Translations under genes and position numbers: made by a program | Part shown: positions 1 through 9,037 of the stretch, in pieces | Layout: each line of letters starts with the position of its first letter | Position numbering within the stretch: the stretch's first letter is position 1 | The notes under the pieces: model-generated | The model's input: the letters and a program-made list of their open reading frames with translations, nothing else | Told to the model about the DNA's origin: nothing | Databases searched by the model: none | NCBI GenBank assembly: GCA_963705515.1 | Contig: CAVPJV010000008.1 | Span: 1,228,401-1,292,400, forward strand | Source of the DNA: Gaiellasilicea sp963705515 | GTDB lineage: Bacteria; Actinomycetota; Thermoleophilia; Gaiellales; Gaiellaceae | Direction of reading: 5' to 3' | DNA length: 64,000 bases

Positions 1-2295
1 GACGGCGAGGTCAGGCTGCTCGAGGAGGAGATCGTCCTCGACAAGAAGTTCAAGCACGAGATCGACGTCGTCGTCGACCGGCTCGTGCTCAAGCCCGACC
101 TGCGCCAGCGGCTGACGCAGTCGGTCGAGACGGCGGCTGCGCTCGCCGACGGCCTGGTCGCGATCGACGTCGTCGACGGCGAGACCATGCTCTTCAGCGA
201 GAAGTTCGCCTGCCCCGAGCACGGCGTCTCGCTGCCCGAGCTGCAGCCGCGCATCTTCTCCTTCAACTCGCCGCACGGCGCCTGCCCGCGCTGCACCGGG
301 CTCGGCTCCCAGCTCGAGATCGACCCGGACCTGATCGTCCCCGACTCGAGCGTCACGATCGGCGACGGCGCGCTCGTACCCTGGTCGGTCGGAAACGGCG
401 GCTTCTACGACTCGATCGTGCAGGCGATCTGCGACCGCTACGAGATCGACCCCGACACGCCCTGGCGTGACCTGACCACCGAGCAGCAGGATCTCTTCCT
501 GCACGGGACCAAGGGCGACAAGCTCTACGTCCAGTACCGCAACCGCATGGGCCGGCGGCGCTCGTACACGATGGCCTTCGAGGGGATCGTGTCGTCGCTC
601 GAGCGCCGCTACAAGGAGACCGACTCGTCGCAGCAGCGCGAGCGCATCGAGGAGTACATGAGCTTCCGGCCCTGCCCGACCTGCGGCGGCGCCCGGCTGA
701 AGCCGGAGGTGCTCGCGGTCACGGTCGGCAACGAGTCGATCCACAGCTTCACGCGGATGTCCGTCACGCGCGCGCTCGCGTTCCTCGACGAGCTCGGCCT
801 GACGCCCACCGAGGAGCTGATCGGCCACCGGATCGTCAAGGAGATCCGCGAGCGGCTGACGTTCCTCGACAACGTCGGCGTCGGCTACCTGCAGCTCGAT
901 CGCGCTGCCAAGACGCTCTCGGGCGGAGAGGCGCAGCGGCTGCGGCTCGCGACACAGATCGGATCGCAGCTCGTCGGCGTCCTCTACATCCTCGACGAGC
1001 CGTCGATCGGCCTGCACCAGCGCGACAACGACAAGCTGATCGGGACGCTCGAGCGGCTGAAGGCGCTCGGCAACACCGTCCTCGTCGTCGAGCACGACGA
1101 GCAGATGATGCGCACGGCCGACCACCTCGTCGACATGGGGCCTGGCGCGGGCGAGCACGGCGGCTACGTGGTCGCCGAGGGCACGGCGAAGGACGTGATG
1201 CGGGTGAAGGGCTCGGTCACCGGCCAGTTCCTCTCGGGCGTGCGGAAGATCGCGATCCCGCCCCGGCGCGAGGATGACCGTGGCCAGTTCACCGTCCGCG
1301 GCGCGGCCGAGAACAACCTGAAGCAGATCGACGTCGAGTTCCCGGTCGGGAAGTTCGTCGCGGTCACCGGTGTCTCCGGCTCGGGCAAGTCGACGCTCGT
1401 CAACGAGATCGTCTACAAGGCGGCCGCGAACCGGCTCAACCGGATGCGCGTCAAGCCGGGCGAGCACGGGTCGGTCGAGGGGATCGAGGTCTTCGACAAG
1501 GTGATCGACATCGACCAGAAGCCGATCGGCCGCACGCCGCGCTCGAACCCGGCCACCTACATCGACCTGTTCACGCACATCCGCGAGCTCTACTCGCTCA
1601 CGCCCGAGGCGAAGGTGCGCGGCTACAAGCCGGGGCGCTTCTCCTTCAACGTCCGCGGCGGCCGCTGCGAGACGTGCAAGGGCGACGGGACGATCAAGAT
1701 CGAGATGCACTTCCTGCCCGACGTCTACGTGCCCTGCGAGACGTGCCACGGGCACCGCTACAACAAGGAGACGCTGGAGGTGCGCTTCAAGGGCAAGTCG
1801 ATCGCAGACGTGCTCGAGATGTCGGTCGAGGAGGCGCTCCAGTTCTTCGCCAAGATCCCGAAGTTGCGGCGCCGCTTGCAGACGCTGCACGACGTCGGCC
1901 TCGACTACATCAAGCTCGGCCAGCCGGCGACGACGCTCTCCGGCGGCGAGGCGCAGCGGGTCAAGCTCGCGGCTGAGCTCTGCAAGGTCGCGACCGGGAG
2001 CACGCTCTACATCCTCGACGAGCCGACCACGGGCCTCCACTTCGCCGACATCGAGAAGCTGCTGGAGGTGCTGCAGCGGCTCGTCGACGCCGGCAACACC
2101 GTGCTCGTGATCGAGCACAACCTCGACGTGATCAAGCAGGCGGACTGGGTGATCGACCTCGGGCCCGAAGGCGGCGAGGCGGGCGGCGAGCTGATCGCCG
2201 CGGGCACGCCGGAGCAGGTGGCCGAGACCGAGGGCTCCTTCACGGGGGAATTCCTGCGCAACGTGCTTGCACAGCGGGAGCCCGTCGCGGCGTGA
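1..2295 (+). CDS. uvrA: UvrABC system protein A (5' truncated by window edge)
   Basis: Damage-recognition ATPase of nucleotide excision repair, acting as a dimer with UvrB. The frame is open from base 1 (DGEVRLLEEEIV...), so the gene begins upstream; about 764 residues are present of the usual ~950, and the first Walker A is missing. Visible are the zinc-binding cysteines (CPEHG...CPRC, CPTCGG), the first ABC signature LSGGEAQRLRLA with Walker B ILDEPSIGLH, the second Walker A GVSGSGKST near base 1370, the large zinc finger CETCKGDGTIKIEMHF...CETCHG and the second signature LSGGEAQRVKLA with LDEPTTGLHFAD. The stop overlaps the GTG of the next gene (GTGA), so the two are probably co-translated. 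Confidence 0.97.
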   Translation, partial: DGEVRLLEEEIVLDKKFKHEIDVVVDRLVLKPDLRQRLTQSVETAAALADGLVAIDVVDGETMLFSEKFACPEHGVSLPELQPRIFSFNSPHGACPRCTGLGSQLEIDPDLIVPDSSVTIGDGALVPWSVGNGGFYDSIVQAICDRYEIDPDTPWRDLTTEQQDLFLHGTKGDKLYVQYRNRMGRRRSYTMAFEGIVSSLERRYKETDSSQQRERIEEYMSFRPCPTCGGARLKPEVLAVTVGNESIHSFTRMSVTRALAFLDELGLTPTEELIGHRIVKEIRERLTFLDNVGVGYLQLDRAAKTLSGGEAQRLRLATQIGSQLVGVLYILDEPSIGLHQRDNDKLIGTLERLKALGNTVLVVEHDEQMMRTADHLVDMGPGAGEHGGYVVAEGTAKDVMRVKGSVTGQFLSGVRKIAIPPRREDDRGQFTVRGAAENNLKQIDVEFPVGKFVAVTGVSGSGKSTLVNEIVYKAAANRLNRMRVKPGEHGSVEGIEVFDKVIDIDQKPIGRTPRSNPATYIDLFTHIRELYSLTPEAKVRGYKPGRFSFNVRGGRCETCKGDGTIKIEMHFLPDVYVPCETCHGHRYNKETLEVRFKGKSIADVLEMSVEEALQFFAKIPKLRRRLQTLHDVGLDYIKLGQPATTLSGGEAQRVKLAAELCKVATGSTLYILDEPTTGLHFADIEKLLEVLQRLVDAGNTVLVIEHNLDVIKQADWVIDLGPEGGEAGGELIAAGTPEQVAETEGSFTGEFLRNVLAQREPVAA

Positions 2296-2873
2296 CGCTG
2301 CAGGAGATCGCGCCCGGACTCCGCCGCTGGACCGCGTGGCACGACCACTGGGAAGAGGACGTCGGCTCGCTCGCTGTCGACACGCCCGACGGCCTCGTCC
2401 TGATCGATCCGCTCGACCCGCCGGCCGAGCTCGGCAAGCCGGCGCATGTGCTCGTCACCGTCTACTGGCACGCGCGTGGGACGGTCGATGTCGGGGCGCG
2501 CACGTGGGCGCCGTCTCGCTCGCTGCGGCCGCTCGCCAACCGCGGCGTCGAGGCAACCGGGGCCGCGGACGGTCTCCCCGGCGGGATCCGCGCTTTTCAG
2601 AGCGCCCGGGCGGCGGAGGCGGTCTACTGGCTCCCGGAGCAGCGCGCCGTCGTCGCCGGCGACGTCCTGCTCGGTGCGGGCGCAAAGCCGCGCGCGACGA
2701 ACGATCCGCTGCGACTCTGTCCCCAGGGCTGGCTCGGCACGAAGACCCACGCCGATCTGCGTGCCTCGCTGCGACCGTTGCTCGACCTGCCCGTCGAGCG
2801 CGTGCTCCCGTCCCACGGCGCGCCCGTGCTCGAGGACGCCCACGCCGAGCTCACCCGCGTCGTATCGACCTGA
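2292..2873 (+). CDS. Metallo-beta-lactamase-fold-like protein, degenerate metal site
   Basis: A 193-residue protein whose opening (EIAPGLRRWTAWHDHWEEDVGSLAV then GLVLIDPLDPP) and end (AVVAGDVLLG, LPSHGAPV) follow the metallo-beta-lactamase fold. The HxHxDH zinc motif expected after the TVYWH strand is replaced by HARG, so ordinary hydrolase activity is doubtful. GTG start overlapping the uvrA stop by three bases argues for translation together with uvrA. Function unknown; a scaffold or binding role is as likely as catalysis. Confidence 0.75.
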   Translation: MTLQEIAPGLRRWTAWHDHWEEDVGSLAVDTPDGLVLIDPLDPPAELGKPAHVLVTVYWHARGTVDVGARTWAPSRSLRPLANRGVEATGAADGLPGGIRAFQSARAAEAVYWLPEQRAVVAGDVLLGAGAKPRATNDPLRLCPQGWLGTKTHADLRASLRPLLDLPVERVLPSHGAPVLEDAHAELTRVVST

Positions 2874-2958
2874 CGGAACGTTCCCGTTGACCTTGTTGGC
2901 ACCGCTCGCGGCTGCTTGAATCGGCAGGCCGACCTGCGGCCGGCACGAAGGAGGTGCT

Positions 2959-5616
2959 GTGCCCGGAGTTGAGATCTGCGGTCGCGAGAGTGAGTTCGAG
3001 CGGCTCTCAACCGTCATCGCCGGAGCGGTCGCAGGCGAGGGCAGGCTCGTCTGCCTGACGGCGCCGACCGGGGGCGGCAAGTCGACGCTGATCGACGCGC
3101 TCCGTGCTCGGGCCGACGCGGGTGAGCTCGGCGAGGTCGTCGCGCTGCGCTATGTCTGCATGCCGTCGACGCCCTACGGGCCGTTCCTCGAGCTGCTCGC
3201 CGACCTTGCGGGACGCGACAAGAAGCGGCTCTTCGCCGAGCGTGCGTTCGCGATCATCAAGGGCACGGCGCCGCTGCTCTTGAAGGCGATCCCCGTCGCA
3301 GGCGAGCTCGCCGCCGAAGGCTTCACGCAGTTCATGAAAGCCGCCGAGAGCGGTGCATCACAGGACGCCGTCTCGACACAGATCGCCGAGGCGCTCGAGA
3401 AGATCTCGGCCGACGTGACGCCGCTCCTCGTCATCTTCGACGAGGCGCATCTGCTCGACGAGGGGTCGTGCGAGGTGTTGCGCCGCTTCGTCGCGACCCG
3501 GGTGCCGGATCGCGTTGCGGTGCTGCTCGCGTTCGACCCGCAGCGCATCCCGCCCGGCCATCAGCTGCCCCAGCTCCGCATCGACGCGGGCATGACGAAG
3601 TACGGCGTCGAGATCCCACTCGAGCCGTTGGACGAAACGGGTGTGGCCGAGATGATCCGCGGCCGGTGGGGCGACCAGCCGCACCCGCTGCTCGCCGCGT
3701 GGCTCGTCGAGCGCTGTAGCGGCAACACGGCCTTCGTCGCCGGCTTCTTGCGCGCGTTTGACGAGACTGGCATCGTGCGGCGGACCGAGGCGGGAGTCGA
3801 GCTCGACGGCTCGCTCGAGCGGACCGACGAAGGCTGGGAGCTCGGCGGCGCGTTCCTCAAGGCTGCCGCGCCCGAGAGCCTGACGCAGCTCGCCGAGCTG
3901 CAGCGCAAGCTGCTCACCCCGGACGAGCAGGAGGTCCTCCAGGAGGCGTCGATTCAGGGCGAGCTCTTCGCCGGCAAGATCCTGGTCGAGACGCTCGGCA
4001 CCGACGACGCCGCGCTGCGGCAGCGGCTGGCCCCGCTGGCGGAGCGCCGCCTGATCGCCTACGACGACGACGCCTGGTGGAACGATCGCTCGGTCGTCTG
4101 GCGCTTCGACCCACGCGTGCTTCAGACCGCGTTCTACGGCGCCGCGACGGAGAGCGTCTTCGAGCGGAAGGAGCGTCATGCCCGCGTGGCCGACGTGCTC
4201 GATCGGATCGTCGCCGACGACCCGCGCCCGCCGGGGCGGATCCTGCTCCAGCTGGCGCGCCACCGGCAGGCGGCCGGACAGCCCGAGGCGGCCGCCGGCT
4301 GGCTGCTGAAGGCCGCGGAGGCCGCGGTCGCGTCCGGCTCGTGGCGAGGGGCGTATCGGCTCTGCCGCGATGCGCTCGATCTGCTCGGCGCCGAGGGCGG
4401 CGACGATCGGCTGCGGGCGCAGGTGACCGGTCTGATGCTCGTCTCGGTCGGCACGTTCTGGGACCGCGCCGCTGCGCTCGAGGAGGCGACGCTGCGCTCA
4501 CTGGCGGCATCCGGCGAGGAGGCGGCGCGCCGCCTCGGCGAGCCCGGCCCGCTCGCCAAGCTTCTCTACGGCCAAGCGTTGCTCGCCTACGTCACCGAGG
4601 GCTACGTCGAGGCGATCCGGTTGCTGCGGGAGGCGGAGCAGCGCGCTGCGGAGGACGACGACATCGTCGGACGGGTGCTGTTGATGGCCCAACTCGGGCA
4701 CATGCTCGACACCGGCGAGGGCCTGGGCGCGGGTCTCGCGAAGCTGGAGGAGGCGCGCGACCTGCTCGCCGACCGCCGTGTCGCCGCGGCACTCGAGCCG
4801 AGGGAGGTCGCCCATGCCACCGGCCTCCTCAACCGGGCGATCGGCGTCGCCAAGTACGACCTCGGCGACTACGCCGAGGCGGGACCGGAGCTGGAACTGG
4901 CGGTGAAGGCGCTCGCCGGAGCGGCCGCCGAGGATCACGCCTGGGCGCTGTGCTTTCGAGCGCAGCTCCAGGCCGCGCTCGGCCGGCCGACGGAGGCCTG
5001 CGACGATCTCGAGACCGCGCTCTCGGTGCTGCATGCCGGCGAGCAGGGGACACGGGCCTTCCTCGTCGGCATGCGTGGACGGCTCCACGTCGAGGTCGGC
5101 CGGCTCGACCGGGCTGCGGAGGACGCTGCGGCGGCCCTCGCCGAGGCAGAGGCCGCGCCCGACGTGACGACGACGCCGCTCGTACGGATCTTCTGCGCTG
5201 AGATCGCGGTCGCCCAGGGTCGCTTCGAGGAGGCGAGCGAGCAGCTCGAGCTGGCCGTCGCGGAGGCATCCGGCGCGGCCAGGGTTGTCGTCGGCGCTCA
5301 CGCAGCCCGGGCCCGGCTCGAGCTGGCGCGCGGGCGGCAGGACGCCGCTGCAGACGGCGCGGAGCTCGCGCTGGCGGAGCTCGCTGCGAAGGACGGCGCG
5401 GTGCCGCTCTTCCGCACCGACGAGGTGCTCTGGTGGTGCGCGCAGGCTCTGACCGCGGCGGGCAGAGACGCCACCGAGGCGATCACACTTGCGCGCGCCG
5501 CGGTCGAGCGCAGAGCGGCCGGTCTCTCACCGGAGGACGAGCGCTCCTACCGGGCGACGCCGGTCGCTGCTGGAATCGCCGCGTTCCCGGTCACAGCACA
5601 GCCTGCGTCTGGGTGA
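2959..5616 (+). CDS. AAA-type ATPase with C-terminal TPR repeats
   Basis: An 885-residue cytoplasmic protein. Residues 5-300 form a STAND/LuxR-type ATPase: the opening GRESEFERL, Walker A APTGGGKST (about 35-43) and Walker B LLVIFDEAH (about 155-163). Residues 410-850 are Ala/Leu/Glu-rich helical repeats of TPR type (AGWLLKAAEAAV, EATLRSLAASGEEA and similar). Relatives often end in a LuxR helix-turn-helix or begin with an adenylate cyclase domain; neither is present here. GTG start is supported by the GGAGG-type site in aaggaggtgctg just upstream. A signalling or regulatory ATPase is likely; its target is unknown. The 3' end overlaps the convergent thioesterase gene by 26 bases. Confidence 0.85.
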   Translation: MPGVEICGRESEFERLSTVIAGAVAGEGRLVCLTAPTGGGKSTLIDALRARADAGELGEVVALRYVCMPSTPYGPFLELLADLAGRDKKRLFAERAFAIIKGTAPLLLKAIPVAGELAAEGFTQFMKAAESGASQDAVSTQIAEALEKISADVTPLLVIFDEAHLLDEGSCEVLRRFVATRVPDRVAVLLAFDPQRIPPGHQLPQLRIDAGMTKYGVEIPLEPLDETGVAEMIRGRWGDQPHPLLAAWLVERCSGNTAFVAGFLRAFDETGIVRRTEAGVELDGSLERTDEGWELGGAFLKAAAPESLTQLAELQRKLLTPDEQEVLQEASIQGELFAGKILVETLGTDDAALRQRLAPLAERRLIAYDDDAWWNDRSVVWRFDPRVLQTAFYGAATESVFERKERHARVADVLDRIVADDPRPPGRILLQLARHRQAAGQPEAAAGWLLKAAEAAVASGSWRGAYRLCRDALDLLGAEGGDDRLRAQVTGLMLVSVGTFWDRAAALEEATLRSLAASGEEAARRLGEPGPLAKLLYGQALLAYVTEGYVEAIRLLREAEQRAAEDDDIVGRVLLMAQLGHMLDTGEGLGAGLAKLEEARDLLADRRVAAALEPREVAHATGLLNRAIGVAKYDLGDYAEAGPELELAVKALAGAAAEDHAWALCFRAQLQAALGRPTEACDDLETALSVLHAGEQGTRAFLVGMRGRLHVEVGRLDRAAEDAAAALAEAEAAPDVTTTPLVRIFCAEIAVAQGRFEEASEQLELAVAEASGAARVVVGAHAARARLELARGRQDAAADGAELALAELAAKDGAVPLFRTDEVLWWCAQALTAAGRDATEAITLARAAVERRAAGLSPEDERSYRATPVAAGIAAFPVTAQPASG

Positions 5617-5989
5617 CGCGGGCGACGTGCTTGCCGGCCTCGTCGTAGACGTCCGTCTCGACGACGATCGTGCGGCTGCCGCGGTGGAGCGGGCGGGAGC
5701 GCGCCTCGATCACGCCCGACCGGACCGCTGCGAAGAAGTTCGTCTTCGACTCGATCGTCGCCGTCGCGCTCGATCCTTCCGGCAGGTTCAGGTAGGCGCA
5801 GTAGGCGCCGATCGTGTCCGCCAGCCCCATCAGGACGCCGCCGTGGAGCAGTCCGGCGGCCGTCGTCAGCCGCTCCTCCCAGGCGATCCGGCCGCGCACC
5901 TCGTCGGGCGAGGCAGCGAGCAACTCCAGCCCGAGCGTCTCCGCGTACGGCATCGCCGCCCGCACGGTCTGCGTCAGCTCGGCATCCAC
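5591..5989 (-). CDS. PaaI-type hotdog-fold thioesterase
   Basis: A 132-residue single hotdog domain of the usual length for the PaaI/YbgC group. The motif GLLHGGVLMGLADTIGAY (about residues 46-63) carries the HGG and the conserved Asp that act in acyl-CoA thioester hydrolysis in this family. The C-terminal strands TNFFAAVRSGVIEA and RTIVVETDVYDEAGKHVARVTQTQ are typical. The substrate cannot be read from sequence. It converges on and slightly overlaps the AAA/TPR gene. Confidence 0.85.
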   Translation of the reverse strand: MDAELTQTVRAAMPYAETLGLELLAASPDEVRGRIAWEERLTTAAGLLHGGVLMGLADTIGAYCAYLNLPEGSSATATIESKTNFFAAVRSGVIEARSRPLHRGSRTIVVETDVYDEAGKHVARVTQTQAVL

Positions 5990-6048
5990 CGGCCGAACCT
6001 ACCAAGTGGGGGATGCTGCAATCTCCCCGAAGTGCCGATGCGGGCGAC

Positions 6049-6768
6049 ATGATCGTGCGGCTCGTCACCGTCCTGGCGGCAGTAGCGCTGCTCGCCGGCT
6101 GCAGCTCGGAGGAGGGCCTGCGCGCCCAGGAGCTGCTGCAGCAGTCCGAGGCGGCGCAGGCGAAGCTGAGCTCGTCGACCTTCGACGGCAGCCTCGGCGT
6201 CGCGGCGGAGGGGATGAACATGCGGATGAACTTCAACGGCGCGACGTCGAAGGACGGCGAGTGGTTCTCGATGCGCGCGTCCGGCGTGCCGAACGGCGGC
6301 GACATGGAGATGCAGGTGCTCGTCCGCGGCGGCAAGGCATGGCTGAACGCCGACGGGCGCTGGCACTCGGCGCCGGTTCCATCCGGGGCGACCTCGAACG
6401 GCACGCTCAGCGCCGCCGCCTTCCAGCAGCTGGCTCGCTACGTGAAGGACGTCCGCGTCAAGGAGCATCAGGTGATCCAGGGCAAGAACGTGACCACGAT
6501 CGCAGGTGAGATCGACACCGAGGGCATGGTCGAGTCCTTCGCGAAGCTCGGCTCGCTCGCCGAAGGCGCGTCCCTCGACCTCTCCAAGCTCGGGCTCGAC
6601 ATCGGCGACATCCACGCCGTCCTCACGATCGATGAGCGAACGCACCTGCTCGACAGCGCGCTCGTCAGCTTCGAGCTGAAAGCGGAGGGCAAGAGTGTGA
6701 AGCTCGACCTGCGCTACCGCCTCGCCAGCGCGAACAAGCCGGTCACGCTGCCTTCGCCGCCCGGCTAG
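6049..6768 (+). CDS. Putative lipoprotein (LppX/LprG-like)
   Basis: A 239-residue lipoprotein: short n-region MIVRL, hydrophobic core VTVLAAVALLAG and lipobox LLAGC with Cys18. The mature part (QQSEAAQAKLSSSTFDGSLGV..., repeated MRMNFNG..., KDVRVKEHQVIQGKN...TTIAGEIDT) resembles the antiparallel half-barrel of LppX/LprAFG-type lipoproteins that carry lipids or act in envelope maintenance; that assignment is by resemblance. ATG 6049 is chosen because it places the signal peptide at the N-terminus; an upstream in-frame ATG at 6013 would add 12 polar residues. Confidence 0.78.
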   Translation: MIVRLVTVLAAVALLAGCSSEEGLRAQELLQQSEAAQAKLSSSTFDGSLGVAAEGMNMRMNFNGATSKDGEWFSMRASGVPNGGDMEMQVLVRGGKAWLNADGRWHSAPVPSGATSNGTLSAAAFQQLARYVKDVRVKEHQVIQGKNVTTIAGEIDTEGMVESFAKLGSLAEGASLDLSKLGLDIGDIHAVLTIDERTHLLDSALVSFELKAEGKSVKLDLRYRLASANKPVTLPSPPG

Positions 6769-6784
6769 CAACTACCCTCGGGGC

Positions 6785-7399
6785 GTGAACCCGGATCGCG
6801 AATGGTGGCTGCGCGTGCCTGCTGTGCTGCTCTCGCCACGGTCGGTCTTCGCCGCCCTGCGCAGCGAGGAACAGGAGGATGTCGAGGCGCGCGCCGAGCC
6901 GGTACTCGCGCTGACGCTGCTCGCCGGGATCGCGATCGCGCTCGGCACGAGCACCGCCAGGCGCCTCTACGACGACCCGCTCTACGACCCGCTGACGCTG
7001 GCCGTCTGGGCCGTGATCGCGGGCGGCATCGTCGCCTTCGCCGGCTACTTCATCGTCGGCGGAGCGCTCTACCTCGGTGCCAGAGGGCTCGGCAGTGCCG
7101 GCACGTTCCGTCGGGCGCGGCACGTCCTCGGCTTCGCCGTCGCGCCGCTCGCGCTCTCGACGCTCGTCCTCTGGCCGCTCGGCCTCCTTGTCTTCGGCAC
7201 CGACCTCTTCAAGCGCGGCGGCGGCGACGACGACGTCGCGGGCGACCTCTTCTACGCCGCCGCGCTCGGCTTCTCCCTCTGGGCCGTCGCACTGCTGCTG
7301 CTCGGCGTGCGCGTCGTCCACGGCTGGAGCTGGGCCCGCAGCCTCGCCGCCCTCGGGCTCGTCGTGCTCTTCCTAGCCGCGTTCTCGTACATCTTCTAA
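6785..7399 (+). CDS. Yip1-family integral membrane protein
   Basis: 204 residues with an N-terminal amphipathic stretch (REWWLRVPAVLLSPRSVFAAL) typical of Yip1 domains and about five membrane segments (LTLLAGIAIALG, LAVWAVIAGGIVAFAGYF, GFAVAPLALSTLVLWPLG, AAALGFSLWAVALLLLGV, LAALGLVVLFLAAF). GTG start 16 bases after the preceding lipoprotein stop, so probably co-transcribed. The biological role of bacterial Yip1 proteins is not established. The 3' end overlaps panB, which runs the other way, by 27 bases. Confidence 0.8.
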   Translation: MNPDREWWLRVPAVLLSPRSVFAALRSEEQEDVEARAEPVLALTLLAGIAIALGTSTARRLYDDPLYDPLTLAVWAVIAGGIVAFAGYFIVGGALYLGARGLGSAGTFRRARHVLGFAVAPLALSTLVLWPLGLLVFGTDLFKRGGGDDDVAGDLFYAAALGFSLWAVALLLLGVRVVHGWSWARSLAALGLVVLFLAAFSYIF

Positions 7400-8276
7400 G
7401 GCCTCCTCGAAGATCGCGAGCTCCTCCTCCGGCATCGCGTAGGTGTGCTGCTCCTCCGGGAAGCGGCGCTCGCGAACCTCCTCGACGTAGGCGCCGACCG
7501 CCTTCTTGATCTCAGCCGCGAGGTCGGCGTACTGCTTGACGAAGCGCGGCGCGTGGCCCTCGTAGAGGCCGAGCAGGTCGTGCCAGACGAGCACCTGGCC
7601 GTCGGTGCCGGCACCCGCGCCGATCCCGATCGTCGGCACGGTCAGCGCCTCGGTGATCCGCGACGCGACGGGTGCCGGCACGGCCTCGAGGACGATCGCG
7701 AAGCAGCCGGCCGCCTCGAGCGCGAGCGCGTCCTCGTACAGGCGCACCGCCTTCTCGGCTGTCCGGCCCTGGGCCTTGAAGCCGCCGAGCATCGTCGCCG
7801 ACTGCGGCGTCAGGCCGAGGTGGCCCATCACCGGGATGCCGCCGCCCACGAGCGCATACACGCGCCCGAGCATCGGCCCCGCCCCCTCGAGCTTGACCGC
7901 GTCTGCCCCCGCCTCCTTGACGAAGCGGATCGCGTTGTGCATCGCCTCCTCGTCGGAGACCTGGAAGGAGCCGAACGGCATGTCCGCGACGACGAGCGGG
8001 CGACGCGCACCGCGGGTGACGGCGCGCGTGAGGACGAGCATCTCCTCCATCGTCGCCGGCACGGTCGAGTCGTGACCGAGCACTGTCATCGCCGCCGAGT
8101 CGCCGACGAGGATCAGGTCGCGCGCCGGCGGCGTCGGCGAGCCGGCCGGAGGGAGCGTCGTACGCGGTCACCATCGCGATCGGCTGGCGACGGGCCTTCA
8201 GCTGCGCCAGTTCGGGCAGCGCCAGCTTTCCAGGCGCCGGGGTGCCGGGGGCGGGCTTTCTGGGTCTGGTGGTCAT
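7373..8276 (-). CDS. panB: 3-methyl-2-oxobutanoate hydroxymethyltransferase (frameshifted in this sequence)
   Basis: Ketopantoate hydroxymethyltransferase, the first committed step of pantothenate synthesis. The N-terminal part (LKARRQPIAMVTAYDAPSGRLADAAGA) and the rest (VLGHDSTVPATMEEMLVLTRAV, MPFGSFQVS, VKLEGAG, MGHLGLTPQS, IGIGAGAGTDGQVLVWHD) are both clear PanB but lie in different frames. The switch is near 8117-8129, where gcgcgacctgatcctc holds one base more than needed for AGADLILVGDS. All conserved blocks survive, so sequence error is more likely than decay. ATG 8276 overlaps the panC stop (ATGA). Confidence 0.88.
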
Positions 8277-9037
8277 GCTTCCTCCTCGAGGATCACGTTG
8301 TCGATCAGGCGGGTGGAGCCGACGCGGACCGCGGCGGCGAGGACGGGTGGGTCGAAGTCGGCGATCTCGACGTAGTCGACGTCGAGGTCTGCGAGCGCCG
8401 CGCGGGCGGCGGCGAGATCGCGAGTCGCGAGCGCGCGGGGGAGAGCCAGCGCGCGCTCGCGCTCGTCGGGGGAGAGGCGCCCGTTCCGGGAGGAGAGCGC
8501 CAGGCCGTCGACGTCGCGGACGGTCGGCACGGAGCGGACCTCGAGCTCGAGATCGAGGTCGCGGACGAGGCGGCGGATCACGGCCACCTGCTGGGCGTCC
8601 TTCTGGCCGAAATACGCCCGCTGCGGCCGGACGATGTTGAAGAGCTTCAGGCAGACCGTCGCGACGCCGCGGAAATGGCCGGGGCGGTGGTCGCCCTCGA
8701 GCCCGCGCGAGAGCCGCTCGACGTCGACCCAGGTCTGGAAGCCGGGCGGGTAGATCTCGTCCGGCGGCGGCGCGAAGAGGACGTCGGCGCCCAGCGCGGC
8801 CGCGAGCTCTGCGTCGTGCACCTCGTCTCGCGGATAGGCAGCGAGATCGGCGCCCTCGTCGAACTGCGCCGGGTTGACGAAGAGGCTGACGACGACGATG
8901 TCGTTCTCGGCACGCGCCGCTCGGATCAGCGCTTCGTGGCCGGCGTGCAGCGCGCCCATCGTCGGGACGAGGCCGATCGAGCCAGTCCGCGAGGCGAGGT
9001 CGCGTCGCAACTCCTCGATCCGCCGGACCGTCTTCAC
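8273..9037 (-). CDS. panC: Pantothenate synthetase
   Basis: Pantoate--beta-alanine ligase, 254 residues, joining pantoate and beta-alanine with ATP in the cytoplasm. It shows the nucleotide-binding PTMGALHAGH block (HIGH-type) near residue 25, FVNPAQF, the FGQKDAQQ motif, VPTVRDVDGLALSSRN (KMSKS-like region) and normal family length. GTG 9037 is chosen because its product starts KTVRRIEELRRDL as in homologues; longer upstream reading would run through the preceding gene. Start overlaps the DUF2520 gene stop (GTGA) and its stop overlaps panB, so the three form one operon. Confidence 0.95.
   Translation of the reverse strand: MKTVRRIEELRRDLASRTGSIGLVPTMGALHAGHEALIRAARAENDIVVVSLFVNPAQFDEGADLAAYPRDEVHDAELAAALGADVLFAPPPDEIYPPGFQTWVDVERLSRGLEGDHRPGHFRGVATVCLKLFNIVRPQRAYFGQKDAQQVAVIRRLVRDLDLELEVRSVPTVRDVDGLALSSRNGRLSPDERERALALPRALATRDLAAARAALADLDVDYVEIADFDPPVLAAAVRVGSTRLIDNVILEEEA

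Noticed and set aside
2871..2958. Promoter (TTGACC at 2887) and GGAACGTTCC palindrome before the AAA/TPR gene
   Set aside because: The nearest possible -10 box is spaced too far from TTGACC, and a 10-base palindrome alone is weak evidence of an operator.
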